Source: an uncultured Coriobacteriaceae bacterium (GTDB taxonomy: Bacteria > Actinomycetota > Coriobacteriia > Coriobacteriales > UMGS124). Taken from it: a stretch of DNA of 5,784 nt. Shown in pieces: positions 1 through 5,039 of the stretch. The notes below the pieces were generated by a model. The model did not search any database and was not told the DNA's origin. It was given only the letters and a program-made list of their open reading frames with translations. Each line of letters starts with the position of its first letter. Within the stretch, counting starts at the first letter, position 1. Where the stretch lies: positions 1 through 5,784 of the forward strand of contig USJP01000122.1 in assembly GCA_900555105.1 (NCBI GenBank). The letters run 5' to 3'. The translations under genes and the position numbers were made by a program.

Positions 1-239
1 TTCAGGTGGTGCAGGTCGACGACCATGCCCGTGCCCATTACGTTTACCACGCCCTCGCGCAGTATGCCGGAGGGCAGCAGATTCAGTATAAATTCGCCGC
101 GCTCGTTTATTACGGTATGGCCGGCGTTGTTGCCGCCCTGGAAGCGCACCACGTAATCATAGTCGCTGGAGAGAAGGTCGGTAATCTTACCCTTGCCTTC
201 ATCGCCCCATTGAGAACCGACAAGAACAGTTGCGGGCAT
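1..239 (-). CDS. purA: Adenylosuccinate synthetase, N-terminal 79 codons (cut by window edge)
   Basis: Joins IMP and aspartate, using GTP, to make adenylosuccinate, the first committed step from IMP to AMP, in the cytoplasm. The visible protein opens [18 protein letters not shown], the family's GTP-binding start; GDEGKGK covers residues 12-18 and Asp13 is the catalytic aspartate by analogy with the E. coli enzyme. [11 protein letters not shown] follows (residues 32-42) with the catalytic histidine at 41, the same number as in E. coli. LLPSGILRE (54-62) is also typical. The family is usually about 430 residues, so only the first fifth is here. The ATG at 239-237 is chosen because the family motif begins directly after it; a modest AAGAG ribosome site lies about 8 bases upstream. 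A small variation is GTGMVVD (residues 69-75), where many relatives have GNGVV. The gene follows dnaB after 150 bp and appears to have its own promoter. Confidence 0.96.
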   Translation of the reverse strand, partial: MPATVLVGSQWGDEGKGKITDLLSSDYDYVVRFQGGNNAGHTVINERGEFILNLLPSGILREGVVNVMGTGMVVDLHHL

Positions 240-301
240 GGTTGCTCTTTTCGCATCAAGGCCGGGCACATGCGCACCTCGGCCGACATACAGACGAAAA
301 G

Positions 302-330
302 ATTATAACCGCGCAGGAGCCCCAACAATG
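302..330 (-). promoter_or_regulatory. Candidate sigma-70-type promoter for purA
   Basis: Read on the minus strand, an exact TATAAT -10 hexamer lies at 307-302. It would start transcription near base 295 and give a leader of roughly 55 bases before the purA ATG. The -35 is poor: CATTGT at 330-325 has the ideal 17-bp spacing but little match, and TTGTTG at 328-323 matches TTGACA only in its first three bases, with 15-bp spacing. The call rests on the perfect -10 in otherwise GC-rich spacer and its position between two genes. Confidence 0.5.
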
Positions 331-389
331 GGCAGGGCGTGCGTCGGCGCAATCTATGCGCAAGCTCAATACCACTTGCCCACGTTAGA

Positions 390-1772
390 TTACCCCTCGT
401 GGAGGGCCAGGTTGCGAAACGCGGTACGGTCGGCGATGAACGCAAGCGGCACCGTCACGCCCGAGCGACCTGCACGGTTCTTTGCAACGATGACGTTGGC
501 AGTGCCCAGAGGCGGCCTTTCATGACGCTCGTCGGCCGCCTCTTCCTCGGAAAGGGAACGGTCGAGGAACATGACCGTGTCGGCGTCCTGCTCGATTGCG
601 CCGGACTCACGCAGGTCCGCCAGGACCGGTCGCTTGTCGGGGCGCTTGTCGACCTCGCGGTTAAGCTGCGACAGAGCAATGACGGGAACCTTGAGGTCCT
701 TGGCCAGAACCTTGAGGGCACGGGAAATCTCACCCACGGCGGTAGACATGGAGTCGTTCTTGTTGCGACCGACAGGCTCGATGAGCTGCAGGTAGTCGAC
801 GATGATGAGACCATGGTCCTTTCCGTGCAGCAAACGGCGTGCCTTAGTGCGAATCTCGATGACGTTGGTACCGGCCGTATCGTCGATGGTTATATCGATG
901 TTGTTGAGGCGCTCGGACGCCTCAAAGATGGCCGGCCACATCTCGTCGGGGACATTACCGGAACGCACGTCCTCGTTTGAGACGGCAGCCTCCGAACAAA
1001 TCAGACGGGTCGCGATCTCAGAGCCACTCATCTCGAGCGAGAAGAAGAGTACGCTGACGCCCGCTTTGGCGGCATTGAGGGCAAGCGAAAGAGCAAACGA
1101 GGTCTTACCAACACCGGGTCGAGCGCCCACGACATTGAGTGAGCCGGGTCGCATGCCCATCAAGATCTTGTCAAGCATGTCGAAGCCCGTCGCAACACCG
1201 GCAGTGTGACCACGGTTGAGGGCGATTTCCTCAATCTCGGCGTACGCCTCTTGCACGAAGTCGCCCAAGGGACGGGCATTCGAAGATACCTGTTTATCGG
1301 TAACGGTGAGCAGGAGCTCCTCAGACTGGCGCACGATGTCTTCGATGTCATCAGGTGGAGCGTCAAACGCAAGTGCCGTGATGGAGGTCGAGGCAGCAAT
1401 AAGCCTACGCAGAATGGCGTCGCGCTTGACGATGTCGGCATGGTGGCGCCAGTTGACTAAAGCAAAGGAGTTGTTGGCAAGGTCGACAATGAACGCGGGG
1501 CCTCCCACTCGGGCAAGGTCACCTGATGCGGCAAGGTACTCGGTAAGAGAGACCTGATCGATAGGGATGTCGCGACGGTGCAGCTCGAGAATGGCTGCGA
1601 AGACCGTGCGGTTGGAGGGACGGTAAAAATCGTCGACTTGAAGCTTGAACGCCAATTCAGGCGTGACCTCGGCCGATAGAATCGCCGCAGCAAGAACGGC
1701 AGCCTCGGCTTCGGGACTTTGCGGGAGCGGATTTCCACCTGTAAGGCGCGGATCGTTCTCGTTAATGTCCAT
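390..1772 (-). CDS. dnaB: Replicative DNA helicase DnaB
   Basis: Hexameric ATP-driven helicase that unwinds DNA at the replication fork and contacts primase through its N-terminal domain. The protein is 460 residues, the normal size, with no intein. The N-terminal helical domain covers about residues 15-115: LPQSPEAEAAVLAAAI at 16-31, then the DFYRPSNRTVFAAI motif at 48-61. A linker leads to the RecA-like ATPase core, which carries Walker A GARPGVGKT (216-224), SLEMS with the catalytic glutamate at 247, Walker B IIVDYLQL (323-330) with Asp326, and ALSQLNR (366-372). Arg433 in AKNRAGRSG is the likely arginine finger. The start is ATG at 1772-1770, preceded by a strong GAGGAGGAG ribosome site at 1789-1781, 8 bases away. 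A terminator separates it from rplI upstream, so it probably needs its own promoter. The segment before the arginine finger (about 403-424) is unusually charged, and FLDR replaces the common F-x-[YH]-R. Confidence 0.97.
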   Translation of the reverse strand: MDINENDPRLTGGNPLPQSPEAEAAVLAAAILSAEVTPELAFKLQVDDFYRPSNRTVFAAILELHRRDIPIDQVSLTEYLAASGDLARVGGPAFIVDLANNSFALVNWRHHADIVKRDAILRRLIAASTSITALAFDAPPDDIEDIVRQSEELLLTVTDKQVSSNARPLGDFVQEAYAEIEEIALNRGHTAGVATGFDMLDKILMGMRPGSLNVVGARPGVGKTSFALSLALNAAKAGVSVLFFSLEMSGSEIATRLICSEAAVSNEDVRSGNVPDEMWPAIFEASERLNNIDITIDDTAGTNVIEIRTKARRLLHGKDHGLIIVDYLQLIEPVGRNKNDSMSTAVGEISRALKVLAKDLKVPVIALSQLNREVDKRPDKRPVLADLRESGAIEQDADTVMFLDRSLSEEEAADERHERPPLGTANVIVAKNRAGRSGVTVPLAFIADRTAFRNLALHEG

Positions 1773-1844
1773 CGAAGCAGCTCCTCCTCAATGCTCGTCG
1801 TTTCATATCTTACGCCAGCGGCACTCACCGTGTGCGAACTCTTG

Positions 1845-1850
1845 ATTGTA
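1845..1850 (-). promoter_or_regulatory. Weak candidate -10 box for dnaB
   Basis: The terminator after rplI ends at 1895 and dnaB begins at 1772, so a dnaB promoter is expected in the 122 bases between. The best -10 match on the minus strand is TACAAT (1850-1845), five of six bases. No convincing -35 hexamer sits 16-18 bp upstream of it. A second, poorer option is TAAGAT around 1812-1807. This is a placement guess only. Confidence 0.25.
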
Positions 1851-1894
1851 GTCGTGAACCCGATGGCGGGCATCCCCGTCCTTGGTCGCGCATG

Positions 1895-1927
1895 AAAAAA
1901 GGGACACCGACACGTCGGCGTCCCTTT
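1895..1927 (-). terminator. Intrinsic terminator closing the rpsF-rplI operon
   Basis: In minus-strand RNA this folds as AAAGGGAC-G-CCGA, loop CGUG, UCGG-U-GUCCCUUU. The result is a continuous 13-bp stem in which the single non-Watson-Crick pair is a G-U wobble, followed by a run of six U (1900-1895). On the plus strand the same position would be an A-C mismatch, which confirms that the element works in the minus direction. It begins about 30 bases after the rplI stop codon and separates the ribosomal operon from dnaB. Confidence 0.93.
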
Positions 1928-1956
1928 GTCAAAGCTATGCGCAGAGCAGAGCCGAT

Positions 1957-2487
1957 TTACTCGGCGTCAGACTCCTCGGCAGCCTCGACCTCAGCCTCAG
2001 CGGCCTTGGCCTCAGCAGCAGCAGCGTCGATGGCAGCGAAGCCAGCGGCGTTGTTGACCTGAACCTCGATGTTGGCGACGATGTCGCGATACAGCGAGAT
2101 GACAGCCGTGTGCGAACCAGCCTCCTTGACGGGGCGCAGGTCGATACGGTGACGGTCAACCTCGAGGCCACACTGGGCCTGGAGAGCCTCGGAGACCTGG
2201 GCAGCGGTGACAGAACCGAAGAGCTGGCCCTCGTCGCCCAGACGGACCTCGATGCGGACAGACTTGCCCTCGAGCTCAGCAGCCTTCTCGTTGGCCTCAG
2301 CGATACGAACAACCTCGCGCTTGGCGATGTTGTTGCGCTTCTGCTCGAGCTGCTTGAGGTTGCCCTCAGTAGCCTTGATAGCGATCTTCTGAGGGAAGAG
2401 CCAGTTGTTGGCGAAACCGTCGGCAACGTCGATGACGTCGCCCTCGCCACCCTTCCCCTTGAGCTCGCCCAAGAGAATAACCTTCAT
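1957..2487 (-). CDS. rplI: Large-subunit ribosomal protein bL9
   Basis: Binds 23S rRNA near the base of the L1 stalk and helps hold the reading frame. The protein is 176 residues against about 148 in the family. The N-terminal rRNA-binding domain is clear: MKVILLGELKGKGGEGD, then VADGFANNWLFP (residues 21-32), the bL9 signature. The long connecting helix spans about 41-74. The C-terminal domain spans about 77-147, including GQLFGSVT (87-94). The extra 28 residues form a low-complexity Ala/Glu tail (EAKAAEAEVEAAEESDAE). FPQKIAI departs from the more usual IPKGLA. The start is ATG at 2487-2485, with a GAGGAG ribosome site at 2501-2496, 8 bases upstream. It is the last gene of the operon, 51 bp after the membrane-protein gene, with a hairpin in that gap and a strong terminator downstream. 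Confidence 0.97.
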   Translation of the reverse strand: MKVILLGELKGKGGEGDVIDVADGFANNWLFPQKIAIKATEGNLKQLEQKRNNIAKREVVRIAEANEKAAELEGKSVRIEVRLGDEGQLFGSVTAAQVSEALQAQCGLEVDRHRIDLRPVKEAGSHTAVISLYRDIVANIEVQVNNAAGFAAIDAAAAEAKAAEAEVEAAEESDAE

Positions 2488-2505
2488 TGTTAGTACTCCT
2501 CACGT

Positions 2506-2532
2506 TGAGGCCTGCTCGAAGCAGGGCCTTCA
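2506..2532 (-). other. Intercistronic hairpin directly upstream of rplI
   Basis: In minus-strand RNA, UGAAGGCCCUGCU, loop UCG, AGCAGGCCUCA pair as an 11-bp stem interrupted by two single-base bulges (one A, one C). It fills most of the 51-bp gap between the membrane-protein stop and the rplI start, and ends about five bases before the GAGGAG ribosome site of rplI. No U-run follows, so it is not a standard intrinsic terminator. A role in mRNA stability, processing or rplI translation is possible but inferred. Confidence 0.5.
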
Positions 2533-2538
2533 GCCAGT

Positions 2539-3537
2539 TTACTCACCTTCGCCGCAGCTGTGGCGCCCAGACCGCCCTGTACGGGCCAACTTGCGAAAGT
2601 TGGCCCAAACGTCGACAAGTCCCAGGACGCACACGACGGACAGGCTCATCTCGACAAGTAAAGCCGCCGAGATAACCAGTACGCGGGGAACCGCTCCCCA
2701 ACCATGCGAGTCCATAAGGCTCAACATCACGGCAAACCCCTGGAGGAAAAAGACCAAGCGTAGGCACAAGATGATGTTGAGGGCAACAACCCCCACACCT
2801 TCAGGCACCCCGGCGGCCATGACCCATCCTGCCAGACAAGCCAATGCGACGATAAACACAGCGACGAGCCAAAGCGGCACATCGAAGCGTTTGAACGCCC
2901 CACTGACTCTCTGGTAGGAGTCCCGTCGTGCAACGATGAGACCCAAAGACCCCAAGAGCACGATGGATATGGCCCTCATCACATAGATAAGGGGCCAGGT
3001 CCTCCCCAGAAGCTCGACGGTAGAATCAACAGTGGCAGAAACTGACACCGAGGATGTTCCCGTCGGCAGAGATGCGGTCATGACCTGGCGAAGCTCTTCG
3101 AGCAGCGCTTGGACATAAGCCGCAAAATTCTCACCCTGCAACATCAAAAGCGATGCATCTGCCCCGATGAGTAACGCGGTTAGAACCGCAATGAGGCAAA
3201 CGATCGAAGTGACGCTCACACGCCCAGGCAAAAGCAACGCAATTGCCAAGGCGGCGAGAGCACAGGGCAAGACGAGCGATGCATAATCCCACGTCGCGAA
3301 GGAAAGGGCGATACCCGGTCCAAGACATCCTGCGATAGCCCAAAGGGCGCGACCTTCTTCCTTTCGAGCAAGCAACCATGCTCCGAAGACCATGAGTGAA
3401 GTGCTCACACCAGGAAGAACTATCGTGCCGAGAGAGCCAATGACGCAAAGAACGAACTCAAACACGGGCTGGGCGGGACGGTGCTGCTTTCCTGGCGACT
3501 CAACGAGAGACTCAGGTGAAGCGTGCGTCTCGTCCAT
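2539..3537 (-). CDS. Polytopic membrane protein, DUF2232/YybS-like
   Basis: The biochemical function is unknown. The protein is 332 residues with about eight or nine hydrophobic segments (roughly 25-42, 43-57, 63-82, 86-104, 107-125, 181-204, 220-242, 248-274, 284-310). A hydrophilic Ser/Thr/Val-rich loop lies between segments at about 150-178. The C-terminal GLVDVWANFRKL (306-317) resembles the conserved end of the DUF2232 (YybS) family. In Firmicutes, yybS occupies the same slot after rpsR and before rplI, which supports the assignment. The frame is open back to 3660, but that extension lies inside rpsR and is Cys/His/Arg-rich nonsense. The ATG at 3537-3535 has an AAAGAGG ribosome site at 3550-3544 that overlaps the rpsR stop codon, so translation is probably coupled to rpsR. 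Membrane topology and family are inferred from sequence character and gene order. Confidence 0.85.
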   Translation of the reverse strand: MDETHASPESLVESPGKQHRPAQPVFEFVLCVIGSLGTIVLPGVSTSLMVFGAWLLARKEEGRALWAIAGCLGPGIALSFATWDYASLVLPCALAALAIALLLPGRVSVTSIVCLIAVLTALLIGADASLLMLQGENFAAYVQALLEELRQVMTASLPTGTSSVSVSATVDSTVELLGRTWPLIYVMRAISIVLLGSLGLIVARRDSYQRVSGAFKRFDVPLWLVAVFIVALACLAGWVMAAGVPEGVGVVALNIILCLRLVFFLQGFAVMLSLMDSHGWGAVPRVLVISAALLVEMSLSVVCVLGLVDVWANFRKLARTGRSGRHSCGEGE

Positions 3538-3543
3538 GGCATG

Positions 3544-3550
3544 CCTCTTT
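3544..3550 (-). promoter_or_regulatory. Ribosome binding site that fixes the membrane-protein start
   Basis: AAAGAGG on the minus strand, 6 bases before the ATG at 3537-3535. Its first bases share the TAA stop codon of rpsR (3551-3549). The overlap points to translational coupling and argues against the longer open frame that starts at 3660. Confidence 0.7.
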
Positions 3551-3809
3551 AGCCTCGACGATCCCTGCTGCCGCTGACAACCGTGACGGTGTAGGGCACG
3601 AGGGCCATGACGCGGGCACGCTTGATGGCAACAGCCATCTCGTGCTGATGCTGCCTGCAAGCACCGGTGACACGACGGGGCTTAATCTTGCCGCGATCGG
3701 TCATATACTTGCGAAGAAGAGCCACATCCTTGTAGTCGATGAACTCGACCTCGTCCTTGCAAAGCTGGCAATACTTCTTGCGAGGCTGACGCTGAAAATC
3801 GTTGGCCAT
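3549..3809 (-). CDS. rpsR: Small-subunit ribosomal protein bS18, cysteine-bearing (C+) form
   Basis: Binds 16S rRNA on the 30S platform as a heterodimer with bS6. The protein is 86 residues, slightly long because of a basic C-terminal tail (SGSRDRRG). The family core is complete: YCQLCKDEVEFIDYKDV (13-29), LLRKYMTDRGKIKPRR (31-46), then TGACRQHQ (48-55) and the terminal VPYTV. Cys14, Cys17, Cys51 and His54 or His56 are retained, which makes this the zinc-ribbon (C+) version. Some bacteria carry a second, cysteine-free copy used under zinc limitation. The start is ATG at 3809-3807, with AAAGGAGGTCA about 10 bases upstream, close to a full anti-Shine-Dalgarno match and the strongest ribosome site in the window. 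It lies 52 bp after ssb and 11 bp before the membrane-protein gene. Confidence 0.97.
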   Translation of the reverse strand: MANDFQRQPRKKYCQLCKDEVEFIDYKDVALLRKYMTDRGKIKPRRVTGACRQHQHEMAVAIKRARVMALVPYTVTVVSGSRDRRG

Positions 3810-3861
3810 GGTGGCTTGACCTCCTTTACGCTAAATCCGAAGTGAAATGGGCTGGGGATTC

Positions 3862-4347
3862 CTAGAACGGAATCTCCTCGTCATAAATCTGGTCTGCGGG
3901 CGGCATAGCTGCAGGAGCTGCATATTGCTGCTGCGGAGCAGGGGCATACGAGGAAGAATACGACTGCTGGGGCGCAGGTGCGTAAGCCTGAGGGGCTCCG
4001 CCGTCCTGAGCACCCTGACCGCGGCTGGGCAACTCGAGCTCATCAACGATAACCTCGATTTTGCTGCGCTTTTGGCCGTCGCGCTCCCACTGACTCCAAC
4101 GAAGGCGACCTTCAATGCAGACGAGCATACCTTTAGTAAGAATGCGCGACAGCGATTCGGCGCGAGCGCCGAACATGGTGCAATCGATGAAGTTGGTGTA
4201 GTCTTCCCACTGGCCAGTTTGAACGTTGCGTCGACGATCGTTGACTGCCACGCCCATACCCAGGACCGGCGTGCCGCCGGCGGTCTGCCGAAGCTCCGGA
4301 TCGCGGGTAAGCCTGCCAGAGATAATGACCCTGTTGATGTTTGCCAT
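3862..4347 (-). CDS. ssb: Single-stranded DNA-binding protein SSB
   Basis: Tetrameric protein that coats single-stranded DNA and recruits replication and repair partners through its C-terminal tip. The protein is 161 residues. The OB-fold covers about 1-107: MANINRVIISGRLTRDPELR at the start, NFIDCTMFG (52-60), KGMLVCIEGRLR (72-83), and aromatic residues Trp47, Phe53, Phe59, Trp84 and Trp87 in DNA-contact regions. A flexible linker rich in Gln, Pro, Ala, Tyr and Ser follows (about 110-150), with YAPAPQQ occurring twice (122-128, 134-140). The acidic tip is YDEEIPF, the partner-binding peptide. The ATG at 4347-4345 is preferred over a GTG three codons upstream, because the AAGGAG ribosome site at 4363-4358 is 10 bases from the ATG but only one base from the GTG. 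It sits between rpsF and rpsR, as in many bacteria. Confidence 0.97.
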   Translation of the reverse strand: MANINRVIISGRLTRDPELRQTAGGTPVLGMGVAVNDRRRNVQTGQWEDYTNFIDCTMFGARAESLSRILTKGMLVCIEGRLRWSQWERDGQKRSKIEVIVDELELPSRGQGAQDGGAPQAYAPAPQQSYSSSYAPAPQQQYAAPAAMPPADQIYDEEIPF

Positions 4348-4357
4348 ACCGTCCACA

Positions 4358-4363
4358 CTCCTT
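4358..4363 (-). promoter_or_regulatory. Ribosome binding site that fixes the ssb start
   Basis: AAGGAG on the minus strand, 10 bases before the ATG at 4347-4345. An in-frame GTG at 4356-4354 would have only one base of spacing, too close for initiation, so the longer frame is rejected. Confidence 0.75.
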
Positions 4364-4376
4364 ACATCGCCGGGAA

Positions 4377-4394
4377 TGTCACCCTAGGGCGACA
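4377..4394 (-). other. Palindromic hairpin between rpsF and ssb
   Basis: An 18-bp near-palindrome centred on CCTAGG. In minus-strand RNA it folds as UGUCGCC, loop CUAG, GGUGACA: seven continuous pairs, of which one is a G-U wobble. On the plus strand the same pair would be an A-C mismatch, so the symmetry is complete only in the direction of transcription. It is followed by ACAUUCCC rather than a U-run, so it is not an ordinary terminator. It lies in the 60-bp rpsF-ssb gap, about 14 bases after the rpsF stop codon. A stability or processing role is inferred. Confidence 0.5.
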
Positions 4395-4407
4395 AACCCG
4401 AATCACA

Positions 4408-4698
4408 TTAAGCCTCCGCGCGACGGACGATCATGGAACGGACAACGCCGTCCAGAATGCCGAGAACGCGGTCAAGCTCTGCGATGCAGGCAGGATCGAG
4501 CTGGAAGTTGATCAGGGTGTAGTCGCCCTCGGTGAGCTTATCGATGGTGTAAGCGAGCTTGCGCTTACCCCAATCCTCGACGGATTCGACAGCACCACCG
4601 TTCTCAACGATAGTGGAATCGATCCTCTTCATCACACCGGCGCGAGCCTCGTCATCAAGAGACGGGTTCACAAAGAACAGCAGTTCATAAGCCTTCAT
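4408..4698 (-). CDS. rpsF: Small-subunit ribosomal protein bS6
   Basis: Pairs with bS18 and binds the central domain of 16S rRNA on the 30S platform. The protein is 96 residues, the usual length, with a single ferredoxin-like fold. Family marks are MKAYELLFFVNPSLDDEAR at the start, the near-invariant WGKRKLAYTI (43-52), DYTLINFQLDP (59-69) and the closing VVRSMIVRR (85-93). It lacks the long acidic C-terminal tail of the E. coli protein. The start is ATG at 4698-4696, with GAGGAGGTGA at 4712-4703, a near-perfect ribosome site. It is the first gene of the rpsF-ssb-rpsR-membrane protein-rplI operon. The leader is about 100 bases and holds an 8-bp hairpin; in many bacteria the S6:S18 complex represses this operon through a leader motif. 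Confidence 0.97.
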   Translation of the reverse strand: MKAYELLFFVNPSLDDEARAGVMKRIDSTIVENGGAVESVEDWGKRKLAYTIDKLTEGDYTLINFQLDPACIAELDRVLGILDGVVRSMIVRRAEA

Positions 4699-4724
4699 GG
4701 TGTCACCTCCTCTGGGCTAAAGTG

Positions 4725-4756
4725 GCTTCGGATCTCGTGAAGGCTGTGTCCGAAGC
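4725..4756 (-). promoter_or_regulatory. Hairpin in the rpsF leader, candidate S6:S18 control element
   Basis: GCTTCGGA (minus, 4756-4749) and TCCGAAGC (4732-4725) are perfect complements around a 16-base loop. The stem ends about 12 bases upstream of the rpsF ribosome site and is not followed by a U-run, so it is not a terminator. In many phyla the leader of rpsF operons carries a motif bound by the S6:S18 complex, defined by an unpaired CCG in a bulge between a stem and a hairpin. I see CCG in the 3' arm here (paired) and again in AACCGC (4773-4768), but I could not fit the full consensus. The hairpin is seen in the sequence; the regulatory role is inferred. Confidence 0.45.
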
Positions 4757-4803
4757 AGGGAATGACAGCGGTTAAGGATACCCCGCAACCATGCAAGTAG
4801 TCC

Positions 4804-4809
4804 AGTATA
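4804..4809 (-). promoter_or_regulatory. Candidate -10 box of the rpsF operon promoter
   Basis: TATACT on the minus strand matches TATAAT at five of six positions and lies in an AT-rich patch. Transcription would start near 4797 and give a leader of about 100 bases. No good -35 hexamer is present at the expected 4832-4827. That position overlaps the proximal copy of a repeated TTATGGAT element, so the promoter may depend on an activator. Confidence 0.45.
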
Positions 4810-4829
4810 ATTTTCTACCTGCGCTGCAT

Positions 4830-4851
4830 ATCCATAACTTGCCATCCATAA
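4830..4851 (-). repeat. Tandem TTATGGAT direct repeat upstream of the rpsF promoter
   Basis: TTATGGAT occurs at 4851-4844 and again at 4837-4830 on the minus strand, separated by six bases (14-bp period). The proximal copy lies where the -35 element of the rpsF promoter should be. The arrangement would suit an activator that binds one face of the helix, but chance duplication in AT-rich DNA is possible. Confidence 0.4.
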
Positions 4852-4976
4852 TCGTCTGCGCAAGCAAAACCTAGCATTATTTCGCCGTGACTTCTTGTAA
4901 TGCCCATGACAGGAAATGCATCATGTACGTCACAAAACATTACGGCTGGACTTCCTTTTGCCAAGTTCAAGCCCAT

Positions 4977-5018
4977 ATGCATGCGGCCCGACTGGAATAA
5001 CTCCAGGGCCGCATGCAT
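4977..5018. repeat. Long inverted repeat after the unknown gene
   Basis: ATGCATGCGGCC (4977-4988) pairs with GGCCGCATGCAT (5007-5018), twelve perfect pairs. CTGGA (4992-4996) and TCCAG (5002-5006) extend the stem by five pairs inside it, leaving a three-base bulge (4989-4991) and a five-base loop (4997-5001). It begins 21 bases after the stop codon of the unknown gene. Neither strand carries a U-run after the stem, so it is not a canonical intrinsic terminator, though a stem of this strength could protect the 3' end of the mRNA or slow polymerase. Confidence 0.8.
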
Positions 5019-5039
5019 CAAACATATGACAAAGAGAAT

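Larger units (their letters stand above)
4757..5039. other. AT-richer intergenic stretch without a convincing gene
   Basis: Between the unknown gene and the rpsF leader hairpin this stretch is visibly more AT-rich than its neighbours. It holds the rpsF promoter match, the TTATGGAT repeats and a long inverted repeat. A 67-codon minus-strand frame (ATG at 5018-5016 to a stop at 4817-4815) reads through most of it, but has no ribosome site, starts inside the inverted repeat and has no family motif I recognise. I do not call it a gene. It could be a short unrecognised protein or a decayed remnant. Confidence 0.5.

Noticed and set aside
360..379. GCAAG/CTTGC pairing after dnaB as a terminator
   Set aside because: Only five pairs with a ten-base loop, and no U-run.
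339..980. 213-codon plus-strand frame opposite dnaB
   Set aside because: Antisense to the conserved DnaB ATPase core; no motif and no ribosome site.
1882..2493. 203-codon plus-strand frame opposite rplI
   Set aside because: It is a Leu/Ser/Asp/Val-rich mirror of the Ala/Glu-rich bL9 coding strand and runs across the terminator; no protein features.
3538..3660. 41-residue N-terminal extension of the membrane protein
   Set aside because: It overlaps rpsR, is Cys/His/Arg/Gln-rich and lacks a ribosome site. The ATG at 3537 has a well-placed AAAGAGG.
3926..3997. Repeated YAPAPQQ coding segments in ssb as a tandem DNA repeat
   Set aside because: The DNA copies are diverged. The similarity is explained by the low-complexity linker normal for SSB.
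4348..4356. GTG start three codons upstream in ssb
   Set aside because: Only one base separates it from the ribosome site, and family proteins begin at the M-A-x-x-N-R-V motif.
3847..4740. 297-codon open frame on the plus strand opposite ssb and rpsF
   Set aside because: It lies entirely antisense to two certain genes, has no ribosome site or family motif, and its composition (Arg/Leu/Val-rich) is that of a shadow in GC-rich DNA.
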